Shown here piece after piece: positions 17,947 to 25,776 of a stretch of DNA of 43,577 nucleotides. A model generated the notes under the pieces. It was not told the DNA's origin, did not search any database, and was given only the letters and a program-made list of their open reading frames with translations. Made by a program: the position numbers and the translations under genes. The stretch is from positions 1 to 43,577 of the forward strand of contig CAIOJR010000252.1 of NCBI GenBank assembly GCA_903858685.1, read 5' to 3'. This stretch comes from an uncultured Caulobacterales bacterium. Its GTDB lineage: Bacteria; Pseudomonadota; Alphaproteobacteria; Caulobacterales; Caulobacteraceae. Position 1 is the stretch's first letter, and each line of letters begins with the position of its first letter.

Positions 17947-19410
17947 ATGACTGAGCGCGCGCCTTACCGCATCACCGGACGGACCGGCGAATGGGAAGTT
18001 GTGCTGGGCCTGGAGGTTCATGCGCAGGTGGCCTCTCACGCCAAACTGTTCTCCGGTGCGGGGGTCGGCTTTGGGGCGGAGCCGAATCACCAGGTCAGCC
18101 TGGTCGATGCGGGCTTCCCCGGCATGTTGCCTGTGATCAATCGTCACTGTGTGGAGCAGGCGATCCGCACCGGTCTTGGCCTGCGGGCCCAGATCCATCT
18201 GGTGTCGCGGTTTGACCGCAAGAACTATTTCTACCCCGACCTGCCGCAGGGCTATCAGATCAGCCAGTTCAAGGACCCGGTGGTGGGCGAAGGCGTTCTG
18301 ACCGTCGAGCGCAATGATGGCTCCACCTTCGAGGTCGGAATCGAGCGGCTTCATCTGGAGCAGGACGCGGGCAAGTCCCTGCATGATCAGGACCCCAACC
18401 TGACCTATGTCGACCTGAACCGGTCCGGCGTGGCCCTGATGGAGATCGTCTCCAAGCCGGATATGCGAAGCCCCGAAGACGCCGCCGCCTATGTGAAGAC
18501 GCTGCGCCAGATGGTGCGCTATCTTGGCACCTGCGACGGCGATATGGAAAAGGGCAATCTGCGCGCCGATGTGAACGTGTCCGTGCGCCGTCCGGGGGCG
18601 GAGCTTGGCACGCGTTGCGAGATCAAGAACGTCAACTCCTTGCGCTTCATCCAGCAGGCCATCGTCTATGAGGCGAAACGCCAGGTGGAGATCATCGAAG
18701 AGGGCGGCTCGATCCATCAGGAAACGCGGCTCTTCGATTCGGCGAAGGGCGAGACCCGCTCCATGCGATCCAAGGAAGACGCGCACGATTACCGCTATTT
18801 TCCCGATCCGGACCTGTTGCCCCTGGTGCTTGACCCCGCCTGGGTCAAGGAGATCGAGGACAGCCTGCCCGAACTGCCCGACGCCAAGCGCGCGCGTTTC
18901 CAGACCCAGTACGGCCTGTCGAACTATGACGCGGGCGTTCTGGTGACGGACGCCGCCCGTGCAGCCTTCTTCGAAACCGCCGCCCAGGGGCGCGACGCCA
19001 AGCTTGTCTCCAATTTCACGACCAATGAGCTCTTGTCGCGGCTGTCGGCGGACGGCAAGGAGTTCGACGAGAGCCCGATCCCGCCGCAGGACATTGCCGG
19101 CCTGGTCGAACTGATCGAAACAGACGTCATCTCTTCCAAGATCGCCAAGGATGTCTTTGAGCGAATGTGGGCGGGCGAGGGCAAGCCTGCCGATATCGTC
19201 GAGAAGCAGGGCCTGCGTCAGGTGACCGATACCGGCGCCATCGAAGCCGCGATTGACGAAATCATCTCCGCCAACCCCGACAAGGCGGCGGCGGTGAAGG
19301 ACAAGCCTCAGGCGATCGGCTGGTTCGTCGGGCAGGTCATGAAGGCGACCGGCGGCAAGGCCAATCCGGCGTCGGTCAATGAAATCCTGAAGGCCAGGCT
19401 CGGCCTCTGA
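17947..19410 (+). CDS. gatB: Aspartyl/glutamyl-tRNA amidotransferase subunit B
   Basis: GatB is the kinase/transamidase subunit that activates the misacylated Glu or Asp with ATP and receives ammonia from GatA. The product is 487 residues. The core begins [20 protein letters not shown], followed by [50 protein letters not shown] and [12 protein letters not shown]. The helical and YqeY-like tRNA-binding tail ends [20 protein letters not shown] and is complete. It is on the same strand as gatCA but separated by the antiparallel gene at 17388-17783. Confidence 0.97.
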   Translation: MTERAPYRITGRTGEWEVVLGLEVHAQVASHAKLFSGAGVGFGAEPNHQVSLVDAGFPGMLPVINRHCVEQAIRTGLGLRAQIHLVSRFDRKNYFYPDLPQGYQISQFKDPVVGEGVLTVERNDGSTFEVGIERLHLEQDAGKSLHDQDPNLTYVDLNRSGVALMEIVSKPDMRSPEDAAAYVKTLRQMVRYLGTCDGDMEKGNLRADVNVSVRRPGAELGTRCEIKNVNSLRFIQQAIVYEAKRQVEIIEEGGSIHQETRLFDSAKGETRSMRSKEDAHDYRYFPDPDLLPLVLDPAWVKEIEDSLPELPDAKRARFQTQYGLSNYDAGVLVTDAARAAFFETAAQGRDAKLVSNFTTNELLSRLSADGKEFDESPIPPQDIAGLVELIETDVISSKIAKDVFERMWAGEGKPADIVEKQGLRQVTDTGAIEAAIDEIISANPDKAAAVKDKPQAIGWFVGQVMKATGGKANPASVNEILKARLGL

Positions 19411-19419
19411 CAATCATCA

Positions 19420-19455
19420 AGATCGAGGGCGGTCAGAAACGGCCGCCCTCGATCT
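19420..19455. terminator. Inverted repeat at the gatB / RcnB-like convergent junction
   Basis: AGATCGAGGGCGG (19420-19432) and CCGCCCTCGATCT (19443-19455) form a perfect 13-bp stem with a 10-nt loop, starting 10 nt after the gatB stop. The right arm lies inside the last codons of the convergent RcnB-like gene. There is no clear T-run, so it is a possible bidirectional terminator, not a certain one. Confidence 0.45.
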
Positions 19456-19909
19456 GGTCGACAATCATGCCCGTGGTGTTTTGCACCAGGTAGATGTCTC
19501 GCCCCACATAGACCCAGTGGTAGCCTGGCGGCGGCCGGCGCAGGCGGTAGCGGGACGGGTCCGCCACCACATTGCCCATATGTTGTTGCTGTAGAATGCG
19601 TCCGCGCACGGGATGAGCATTGGGGTCCGTGGGAGGGAGGTCCCGCCGCGGCTCATAAAGATCGTCTCGCCCATTTGGGTTGGGCGCGGCATAGGGCGCC
19701 GCATAGCGCTCAGGCGCATAGGGCGGCGTCGGGTAGCGCTGGACGGGCGGCGCGTCGTTTCGCGGCGTCTGTCTGGGTACGATCGTGCGACTGCCGCGAT
19801 GAGGCTGGCCATAGTCCTGCTCATGCCTGTCCCGGGCCACGCTGGGGCTGGCCGGAGCCAGCGCCAGGGCGGCGAACAACAGTGAAAGAAGAGCCTTGGC
19901 CAACCTCAT
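19433..19909 (-). CDS. RcnB-like periplasmic protein
   Basis: A 158-residue exported protein from ATG 19909 (an in-frame TTG precedes it). The signal peptide runs to about residue 26 (ALAPASPSVA). It is followed by a Pro/Tyr/Arg-rich low-complexity segment, then the conserved C-terminal domain RYRLRRPPPGYHWVYVGRDI, YLVQNTTGMIVDQIEGGRF. This is the pattern of the RcnB family, named for an E. coli periplasmic protein linked to nickel/cobalt homeostasis. The domain alone does not prove metal binding. It lies 21 nt downstream of a second RcnB-like gene, so the two form a tandem operon. Confidence 0.8.
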   Translation of the reverse strand: MRLAKALLSLLFAALALAPASPSVARDRHEQDYGQPHRGSRTIVPRQTPRNDAPPVQRYPTPPYAPERYAAPYAAPNPNGRDDLYEPRRDLPPTDPNAHPVRGRILQQQHMGNVVADPSRYRLRRPPPGYHWVYVGRDIYLVQNTTGMIVDQIEGGRF

Positions 19910-19930
19910 CAAACTCGCTCTGCGCTGTCG

Positions 19931-20725
19931 TCACCAGTAGAAGATGCCATAGATCTCGTCGATGATTTCGCCCGTATAGCTGTTGACCAGCAAGGCGTCA
20001 GGCCCATAGCGCACCCAAACACAGCCATAGGGCGGCGGGGGAAGTTGGTAATCATAATAATCGGTCAAAATGTATGAACCGGACAGGAAGAACATCGGCA
20101 GACGCTCTCCCAGACCCCATTCGCGATAGCCAAACCCTCTGGGATAGATGAAGGGTCTCACGCGATAGCTCTCGAAATCACGGCCGCGATAGTTCCAGGT
20201 GCGGCGATCCTCAGGTCGCCATCCGCGGTGATCATCCTGCCGATCCCCATGTCGGTCGTCGGATCGCCATGCGCGATGATCGTCCGGCCGCCATTCACGG
20301 CGGTCGTCATTGCCTGCGCCCCTGTGCTCCTCGGGGCGCCAGCCATAGGCCTGGCCGGGACCTGGGCCGGGGCCGGTGCCGGGATGGGAGCCGGGACCGG
20401 GGTTGGTCGTCGGAGCGGAGCCGGGACGCGGCGAGCCTTGTTGATAATGTCCCTGGGGAGGCGCTGCGGCGCCGCCCGCTTGCTGCGTTGCTGCGGCGCC
20501 CGCCGCTGGCGGGCTTCCCGCTGTGCGCGCCGGGCCAGGGGCTGGTCCATGAGGTCCTGACGCAGGCGCCGCGCCGCGATTCTGGGCGGGCGCCTGGGCT
20601 GGAGGCTTGTCCTGACGTTGGGGACGCCCCTCGCCGTCGTGGTGATCCTGTTCCTGCGCCGACGCCGCGCCAGCGGTCAGGGCGAGCACGGCGACAGCCA
20701 GGATGGGCGTTAGTCTGGACTTCAT
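19931..20725 (-). CDS. RcnB-like periplasmic protein with His/Asp/Arg-rich repeats
   Basis: A 264-residue exported protein. ATG 20725 is supported by GGAGG about 8 nt upstream and a following signal peptide (MKSRLTPILAVAVLALTAGA). The mature part has a Gly/Pro/Ala/Gln-rich region (about 25-125). About five degenerate repeats of the form W-R-x-[DE]-[DE]-[HR]-R follow (for example WRPEEHR, WRPDDHR, WRSDDR, WRPEDR). It ends with an RcnB domain (LPPPPYGCVWVRYGPDALLV, NSYTGEIIDEI). The His/Asp-rich repeats suggest metal or polyanion binding in the periplasm, as an inference. It is first of a two-gene tandem. Confidence 0.8.
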   Translation of the reverse strand: MKSRLTPILAVAVLALTAGAASAQEQDHHDGEGRPQRQDKPPAQAPAQNRGAAPASGPHGPAPGPARTAGSPPAAGAAATQQAGGAAAPPQGHYQQGSPRPGSAPTTNPGPGSHPGTGPGPGPGQAYGWRPEEHRGAGNDDRREWRPDDHRAWRSDDRHGDRQDDHRGWRPEDRRTWNYRGRDFESYRVRPFIYPRGFGYREWGLGERLPMFFLSGSYILTDYYDYQLPPPPYGCVWVRYGPDALLVNSYTGEIIDEIYGIFYW

Positions 20726-20865
20726 GATGATGCCTCCAAGAGGGACATGCAGGCCTCGCCTGCCGTGTTGATGGATCACCTATCGATGATCGTGTCTGAA
20801 CTGATCCTGAACGAGAGGTTCAGCCAATGCCAGGTCAGGCGTCCTTGCGGTTTGTGTTTCGCGTC

Positions 20866-20890
20866 GCTCTGGAATTCGTCAATCCAGAGC
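20866..20890. repeat. 8-bp perfect inverted repeat, 9-nt spacer
   Basis: GCTCTGGA (20866-20873) and TCCAGAGC (20883-20890) flank ATTCGTCAA. The dyad lies about 140 bp upstream of the RcnB-like operon and about 230 bp upstream of the Sel1-like gene. It could be an operator or a small hairpin; nothing identifies a binding protein. Confidence 0.35.
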
Positions 20891-21022
20891 CTGGCTGTGA
20901 ATGTGTTCTTGAGCCAGACCGGGAAAATTATTGAATTGTTATTTGTCATTTTCAGACGGTTAACGCGTTTCTTGTGTATACCTTATGTTTATATTTGAAG
21001 AAAAATAGAGTATTCGATGCTG

Positions 21023-21037
21023 TTAACTTCATTTTTA
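21023..21037 (+). promoter_or_regulatory. CtrA-like site upstream of the Sel1-like gene
   Basis: TTAA-CTTCATT-TTTA differs from the CtrA consensus TTAA-N7-TTAA at one position. It lies about 90 bp upstream of the ATG at 21124. In an AT-rich region such a match can occur by chance, so it is a candidate only. Confidence 0.25.
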
Positions 21038-21123
21038 GTCAGGGCGTCGTTTTCTCCATTTGCAGGTCGTTTGAAGCACCTGACCGGTCGCCGAATGCGG
21101 CCTGGTATGGAGAGAAACATAAG

Positions 21124-21402
21124 ATGCAACATTCGTTCGAAAACCTGACCGAGTCCCTGATCCCACTGCCGCAAATTGACTCGACCGGCGAGGAGCTTCT
21201 GCGGATCGGACTGCTCTATTCCACGGGTCAGGGCGGCGCGCCTCTGGATCTGGTGTCGGCGCACATGATGTTCAATCTGGCGGCCATGCGCGGCTCGGAA
21301 GAGGCCAAACGCTACAGGCGCGAACTGAGCGCGGAAATGGATCGCGACATGGTGGCGGAAGCTCAGCGCTCCGCTCGGGAATGGCTGTCCCAGACGGTCT
21401 GA
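21124..21402 (+). CDS. Small Sel1-repeat-like protein
   Basis: A 92-residue protein. ATG 21124 is preferred over an upstream in-frame start because GGAGAG lies about 9 nt before it. A single Sel1/TPR-like helical pair is visible: EELLRIGLLYSTGQGGAPLD, then LVSAHMMFNLAAMRGSEEAK, followed by an Arg/Glu-rich helix. Sel1 repeats usually mediate protein-protein contacts, and isolated single-repeat proteins of this kind occur in Caulobacterales. There is no signal peptide or membrane segment. It ends 9 nt before the convergent hfsD stop, so it directly abuts the holdfast cluster. Any role there is unproven. Confidence 0.75.
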   Translation: MQHSFENLTESLIPLPQIDSTGEELLRIGLLYSTGQGGAPLDLVSAHMMFNLAAMRGSEEAKRYRRELSAEMDRDMVAEAQRSAREWLSQTV

Positions 21403-21411
21403 CCGACGAGG

Positions 21412-22137
21412 TCAGCGTGTCGTCAGATAGGTCTTCTGATTGACCGCATAGCTGAACTGCACGGGCACAAGGTCGCGGATGTACTGTTGCATGAACAGGC
21501 CCGCCTTGCTGATCCCCGAACGCGGCACGAAGATGATATCGAAACGGCGAAGAGGTATGGCGTCCGTATGGACGGGATCTCGCATCGCCCGACTGAGATC
21601 GAGCGTTCGCATCATGGCCGAGCCGTCGGGGCCGCGTCGAAGGATGACGACCCTGTCGGCATTGGCGCTGATCCGCAGGCCGCCCGCCATGAGCACCGCC
21701 TGAAGGGCGTTGATGTCGCCGGGCATGTCATAGACGCCCGGCTTGTCCACCTCGCCCCCGACAAAGACTTTCAAAGGCGTGGCTGAATGGATCGTCACCT
21801 CCACATCGGGGTGGACGAGAACCGCGCCATAGGCCGACGACACCGCCAGCTGAGCTTCCTGCGCCGTGCGGTCTGCGACCATGACCGGCGCCACCAGCGG
21901 AAGAGATATGCGGCCGTCCGGCTGCACTGTCACAGTTCGGTTCAGTTCGGGTGCGGACGCAGCGCTGATGTCGAGCGTGTCGCCCGGATAGAGCCGGTAG
22001 GCGGGCTCCATGTCCGTCCAGTTGGCGTAACCAATATTGGCGAAGCCGCCTTCCGTGGGACGCGGTTGGCTGGCGCAGCCGCTCAGGGCCAGCAGGGGAA
22101 CAGAGGCCAAGATCAGAAGATGTTGACGCCAGTTCAT
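21412..22137 (-). CDS. hfsD: Holdfast polysaccharide export lipoprotein HfsD (Wza/OPX family)
   Basis: HfsD is the outer-membrane polysaccharide export protein through which holdfast glycan leaves the cell. From ATG 22137 it has 241 residues; ATG 22152 (5 codons upstream) is also possible. A lipoprotein signal with lipobox LSGC (Cys21) is present. The Poly_export domain follows: YRLYPGDTLDISAASAPEL, then TVTVQPDGRISLPLVAPVMV. A SLBB-type domain comes next (KVFVGGEVDKPGVYDMPGD, then ALQAVLMAGGLR). The identification rests on this family plus the adjacent hfsABC genes. It is transcribed divergently from hfsA across about 125 bp. Confidence 0.88.
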   Translation of the reverse strand: MNWRQHLLILASVPLLALSGCASQPRPTEGGFANIGYANWTDMEPAYRLYPGDTLDISAASAPELNRTVTVQPDGRISLPLVAPVMVADRTAQEAQLAVSSAYGAVLVHPDVEVTIHSATPLKVFVGGEVDKPGVYDMPGDINALQAVLMAGGLRISANADRVVILRRGPDGSAMMRTLDLSRAMRDPVHTDAIPLRRFDIIFVPRSGISKAGLFMQQYIRDLVPVQFSYAVNQKTYLTTR

Positions 22138-22196
22138 GTGAAACACGCCCATCAGGTCGAAATGGTGAACAGTTGGTTTATTTTCACTGACAACGC

Positions 22197-22212
22197 GTAA
22201 CGATCGGTTAAC
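22197..22212 (+). promoter_or_regulatory. CtrA-like site between hfsD and hfsA
   Basis: GTAA-CGATCGG-TTAAC differs by one base from TTAA-N7-TTAAC. Its reverse complement, TTAA-CCGATCG-TTAC, also differs by one base. It is centred in the hfsD/hfsA divergent promoter region, where CtrA control of cell-cycle-timed surface genes would be plausible. This is a sequence match only. Confidence 0.4.
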
Positions 22213-22261
22213 GAGGGCCTGTGAGTTTGCCTGATCAGACCTAAGGAGATTCGGCCCCGTC

Positions 22262-23755
22262 ATGGCCAGCGGCGAGTGGAGTTCAGCAGTTCCTGCGTCG
22301 GGTCAATCCCAGACCTCGCGTCTGTCTCTGCTTGGCCCGGGCGAGGTGCTGGCCCATCTGCGCCGTCAGGCGCTGTTGATGGGCGCCATATTCGGGGCGT
22401 TTGTGCTGATCGGCCTGTTCGCTGCCCTCATGATCAAGCCGACCTATCAGGCCCATTCCAGTCTTCTGGTTCGCCTGGGTCAGGAATATGTCTATCAGCC
22501 GGGCGTGGGAGACGCCGCGCGCGGCGCGACGCCGGACAATGACCAGATCGTGCAGTCTGAACTGGAGATTCTGTCGAGTTCCGTGCTCAAGGATCGCGTG
22601 ATCCATGACATCGGCTACGGACGGATGTTTCCCAAGCAGGCTGGCGCCTATGCGCGGGCTGGCGAGCCGCAACGCCACAGGATGGAGGCCGCCGCCATCA
22701 AGAGCATCGAGTCTGGCTTGAAATTCGCCAGCGCCCCGGACACCTCGGTCGTGCGCCTGACCTATGTGAACTCAGACCCTGAAATGTCCGCCCTGGTGCT
22801 GAATACGCTGGTGGATGAATATCTGGTCTATCGCAGAAGCGTTCTGGCGGGCGGGCAGGGCGCGGCGGTTTTGGACCAGAAGCGGGCGCTGGAGCAGCGC
22901 CTGCACGCCGCAGATCAGGCCTATGACCAGTTTCTGGCGGACAACCATATCGGCGATATGGAGACGGAAAAGGCCTCCGTTGCGGCCAGCTATGGTCAGC
23001 TTGTGTCTGAAAGCTATGCGGTGCAGGCCCAGTTGGCGGAGGCCGTGGGCGGCGCCTCTGCTTCGGAGCGGCTTGCACGCGCTGCTCCGCCTGAAATCGG
23101 CCTCTATCACGATCTTGACCACACCGCGGCGGATCGCCTCAGCCAGTTGAAGCTGGAGCGCCAGGAAATGGCGTCGCGCTACCAACCCGGGGCCCAGCCC
23201 CTGCGCGACAAGGATGCGCAGATCGCTGCGCTGGAGGGACTGGCCGCGTCCGCCGGCAATGGCGCGGGCGGCAGTCGGCGCGTCGGCGTCAATCCGATCT
23301 GGCAGACCCTGCAAACGGAGCGGTTTCAGAATGAAGCGCGCGCGGCCTCGCTGCGCAGTCGCGCTGTCGCCATCACACGGGATCTGGAGGCGTTGACGGC
23401 CCGCCGTCAGAAACTGGCCGCTCTGGAGCCTCAATATCAGGCCCTGAGCCGCGACCGCGACATTCTCAGTAACAATGTTCGGGCTCTGGCGGCGCGGGCT
23501 GAGGAAATGTCATCCCAGCAGGCCCTGTCTGCGCGCGGCGCCGACAATATCCGGGTGGCGGAGCGCGCCTATGTTCCCGCCAGAGGCGTCAGTTTGAAGG
23601 CGCCTGTGCTGGCCCTGTGCATCTTCCTCGGCGGTGTCAGTGCAATCTCGGTCGGCCTGATCAGCCTTGTGCGCGGAAAGGCCTATCCGAGTCGGGAGGC
23701 TGTGGAGCGCGCTCTGGGTTTGCCGGTTCTGGCGGCTACGCCGGTTCAGGCCTGA
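22262..23755 (+). CDS. hfsA: Holdfast polysaccharide co-polymerase HfsA (Wzz/GumC family)
   Basis: HfsA spans the inner membrane with a large periplasmic coiled-coil region and sets glycan chain length while linking the polymerase to the HfsD exporter. The product is 497 residues. The first membrane segment is at about 36-57 (LLMGAIFGAFVLIGLFAALM). It is followed by the Wzz domain (KPTYQAHSSLLVRLGQEYVY), long helices (about 190-440) and a second membrane segment near 445-475 (APVLALCIFLGGVSAISVGL). A short cytoplasmic tail ends EAVERALGLPVLAATPVQA. AGGAG lies 13 nt upstream of ATG 22262. Its stop is in the same frame as hfsB. Confidence 0.92.
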   Translation: MASGEWSSAVPASGQSQTSRLSLLGPGEVLAHLRRQALLMGAIFGAFVLIGLFAALMIKPTYQAHSSLLVRLGQEYVYQPGVGDAARGATPDNDQIVQSELEILSSSVLKDRVIHDIGYGRMFPKQAGAYARAGEPQRHRMEAAAIKSIESGLKFASAPDTSVVRLTYVNSDPEMSALVLNTLVDEYLVYRRSVLAGGQGAAVLDQKRALEQRLHAADQAYDQFLADNHIGDMETEKASVAASYGQLVSESYAVQAQLAEAVGGASASERLARAAPPEIGLYHDLDHTAADRLSQLKLERQEMASRYQPGAQPLRDKDAQIAALEGLAASAGNGAGGSRRVGVNPIWQTLQTERFQNEARAASLRSRAVAITRDLEALTARRQKLAALEPQYQALSRDRDILSNNVRALAARAEEMSSQQALSARGADNIRVAERAYVPARGVSLKAPVLALCIFLGGVSAISVGLISLVRGKAYPSREAVERALGLPVLAATPVQA

Positions 23756-23821
23756 CGCCTCAGCGTTAAACGTGCGATCCTGAGCCCTGCATATGTGCGA
23801 GCGCGGATTGATTCGTTCCAG

Positions 23822-24511
23822 ATGGCTGACCTGTTGACCGAAATGGCTGAACTGGCGACACGGCTTGGCCCGCGTCCCGGAAGGCTGGGTCGCGCCGTAC
23901 AGTTTGTGGGCCTGCGCAACGGCGACGGCGTTTCGACGCTTGCGCGCGCCTTCGCCTGTGCGGTGGCGGAGACGTCGCGGCGTGGCGTTTGGCTGGTCGA
24001 GCTCGATCTGGCGGCCAATGCCCAATATGACGTGATCGACTCTGATCCCGAAATATATGGACGTCTCGGCGCCGCCGTGCGCGGAAGTCCTGACGGCTCC
24101 ACATTCTACCGTCTCGACCCTGCGCAACCGGAAGGCGCGCCGCCAGCCGCCGCCCTGTTGGCGGCCTATGGGGCGCAGGACCGCAATCTTTGGGTGACGC
24201 GCTTCATTGGCGAAGCGCTCAGGCCGGGCCAGACCGTGCAGGTGGTGGATGCAGAGCCCTATTGGCGGCAGATGAGGTCGCGTTTCGACTGGATCGTGGT
24301 GGATGCCCCGGCGGTGGAGCGCTCTGACGCTGCGCTTGTGACGGCGCGACGAATGGACGCCAATATTCTGGTGCTTGACGCCTCGCGCGGCGATATTGAC
24401 GCGGACGCCACCCTGCGCGACCTCGTGCGCAAGGTGGGCGGGCCGGTGACCGGCGCGGTCCTGAACCGCGCATCGCGCGCCTTGTGCGAACCCGTCAGGA
24501 AGCGGCGGTGA
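23822..24511 (+). CDS. hfsB: HfsB, CpsD/tyrosine-kinase-like ATPase domain protein with degenerate P-loop
   Basis: HfsB is the cytoplasmic partner of HfsA and resembles the bacterial tyrosine kinase (CpsD/ParA-type) fold. From ATG 23822 it has 229 residues; GTG 23795, nine codons upstream, is an alternative, and neither has a strong ribosome-binding site. The Walker A region reads GLRNGDGVSTLARAFA (30-45), with Val37 where kinases have Lys. The Walker A' strand is VWLVELDLAANAQYD and Walker B is DWIVVDAPAV (156-165). No C-terminal tyrosine cluster is present, the tail being RASRALCEPVRKRR. It is therefore probably a non-catalytic or atypical regulator. It follows hfsA in the same frame and overlaps hfsC. 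Confidence 0.85.
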   Translation: MADLLTEMAELATRLGPRPGRLGRAVQFVGLRNGDGVSTLARAFACAVAETSRRGVWLVELDLAANAQYDVIDSDPEIYGRLGAAVRGSPDGSTFYRLDPAQPEGAPPAAALLAAYGAQDRNLWVTRFIGEALRPGQTVQVVDAEPYWRQMRSRFDWIVVDAPAVERSDAALVTARRMDANILVLDASRGDIDADATLRDLVRKVGGPVTGAVLNRASRALCEPVRKRR

Positions 24512-25776
24512 GCTGGGGTCTGGCGGCCGGGGTTCGGCCACGGCCCGGCGTTTCCAGCACGGGCGCAGAGATTTCGGGCTTTGTCGCCTGCCTTCTGATC
24601 ACCCTGACCTTCACCCAGATGTGGCTCATGCCGCTGACGGGCCCCGAGGGAGACGCCGAGGCGTCGGCGATCATCCGCAGCCTCTATTTTCCGGCCTATG
24701 GCGTGACGCTGGGCCTGATCGTGCTGCACCTTAGGGAGGCGGCGAACGGCTTTGTCAGGACGCCGCTGATCTGGACGCTGATGGCATATATCTTTCTGTC
24801 CGTGCTGTGGTCGACCGATCCGTCCACCACGCAAAGGCGGGCCGTGGCGGTGCTCTTCACAACCCTTGGCGGGCTGGTGATTGGCGCGCGTTACGACTGG
24901 CTGGGAATTGCTCGGATTTTGGCGGCCACATCCGCGGTCACCGCCTTTTGCAGCCTTGTCCTGGCCGTTGCGGTCCCCAGCTACGGCGTCATGCACACCC
25001 TGTTTCCGGGCGCCTGGCGCGGCGTCTGGTATGAGAAAAATCTCCTGGGCGACCATATGGCTCAGGCGGTGATCTTCGCCCTTGCCGCGATGGCGCTGGA
25101 TGCGCGCTGGCGCAGGATCTGGGCCGGAGTCGCGCTCGTCTGCCTTGGGCTGGTGGTGATGTCGACGTCCAAGACCTCGCTCGTGACCCTGATCATGGGG
25201 CTGGGCGCCATGGGCTTTGTCTGGGTCGTTCGTCGCGGACCGGTGGCGGCCATTGCCGGAAGCTGGGCGGCGCTATGCGGCCTGGCCTTGCTGGGCGGGA
25301 CAGTGTGGTTCGCGTCAGACGCCCTTTTCGCCTTGTTGGGCAAGGACGCCACCCTGACCGGCCGCACCCAGATCTGGACGGCCCTGACGCGACAGGTCCA
25401 GACACGGCCCTGGACTGGCTTTGGCTATGCGGCGGTGTGGGACGACAAATCAGTCTGGTCGCCCATGGCCTGGATTTCCAAGGATGCGGGCTTTGTCGCA
25501 CACCATGCCCATAATAGCTGGCTGGAGGCGTGGCTGGGACTGGGCTATGGCGGGCTGGCGCTCTGGGCGGCTATTTTCGCCTTCACCTGGATGCGCGGCG
25601 TCCATAGCGCCTATGTCGGCCGAGGCGGCATTCTGGTCCTGCCATTCCTGATGGTCTTCGGCCTCACGACCCTGACCGAGAGCGTGGCTTTTGTGTACAA
25701 TGATTATGTGTGGGTGGTCTTTACCATGATCGCCGTGCGGTTGGCCTTGGGAGAGAGGCCCGCCGCCACGGCTTAG
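24508..25776 (+). CDS. hfsC: Holdfast polysaccharide polymerase HfsC (Wzy/O-antigen ligase family)
   Basis: A 422-residue multi-pass inner-membrane protein that joins lipid-linked repeat units in the periplasm. Start GTG 24508 overlaps the hfsB stop as GTGA, with AGGA 7 nt upstream; an in-frame GTG at 24484 is less likely. About ten hydrophobic segments are visible. The Wzy_C hallmark is the large periplasmic loop with LGKDATLTGRTQIWTALTRQ, then TGFGYAAVWDD and HHAHNSWLEAWLGLGYGGLA. In Caulobacter HfsC and HfsI are two polymerases, so a second copy may exist elsewhere. It converges on the glycosyltransferase gene, with overlapping stop codons. Confidence 0.88.
   Translation: MSWGLAAGVRPRPGVSSTGAEISGFVACLLITLTFTQMWLMPLTGPEGDAEASAIIRSLYFPAYGVTLGLIVLHLREAANGFVRTPLIWTLMAYIFLSVLWSTDPSTTQRRAVAVLFTTLGGLVIGARYDWLGIARILAATSAVTAFCSLVLAVAVPSYGVMHTLFPGAWRGVWYEKNLLGDHMAQAVIFALAAMALDARWRRIWAGVALVCLGLVVMSTSKTSLVTLIMGLGAMGFVWVVRRGPVAAIAGSWAALCGLALLGGTVWFASDALFALLGKDATLTGRTQIWTALTRQVQTRPWTGFGYAAVWDDKSVWSPMAWISKDAGFVAHHAHNSWLEAWLGLGYGGLALWAAIFAFTWMRGVHSAYVGRGGILVLPFLMVFGLTTLTESVAFVYNDYVWVVFTMIAVRLALGERPAATA

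Larger units (their letters stand above)
20726..21123. other. AT-rich intergenic region of about 400 bp
   Basis: This gap separates the divergent RcnB-like and Sel1-like genes and is clearly more AT-rich than its surroundings, especially 20920-21040. It contains an 8-bp perfect inverted repeat at 20866-20890 and a near-consensus CtrA-type element at 21023-21037. Short ORFs here (20747-20998, and the N-terminal extension from 20974) lack ribosome-binding sites and look spurious. It presumably holds both promoters. Confidence 0.55.

Noticed and set aside
17575-19413. Long minus-strand open frame (612 codons) opposite gatB
   Set aside because: It is a shadow of the high-GC gatB coding strand. 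It has no ribosome-binding site, low-complexity His/Arg-rich sequence and no family resemblance, while gatB is unambiguous.
20747-20998. Possible 83-residue plus-strand gene in the AT-rich gap
   Set aside because: No ribosome-binding site, no composition resembling its neighbours and no recognisable motif. It overlaps the probable promoter of the RcnB-like operon.
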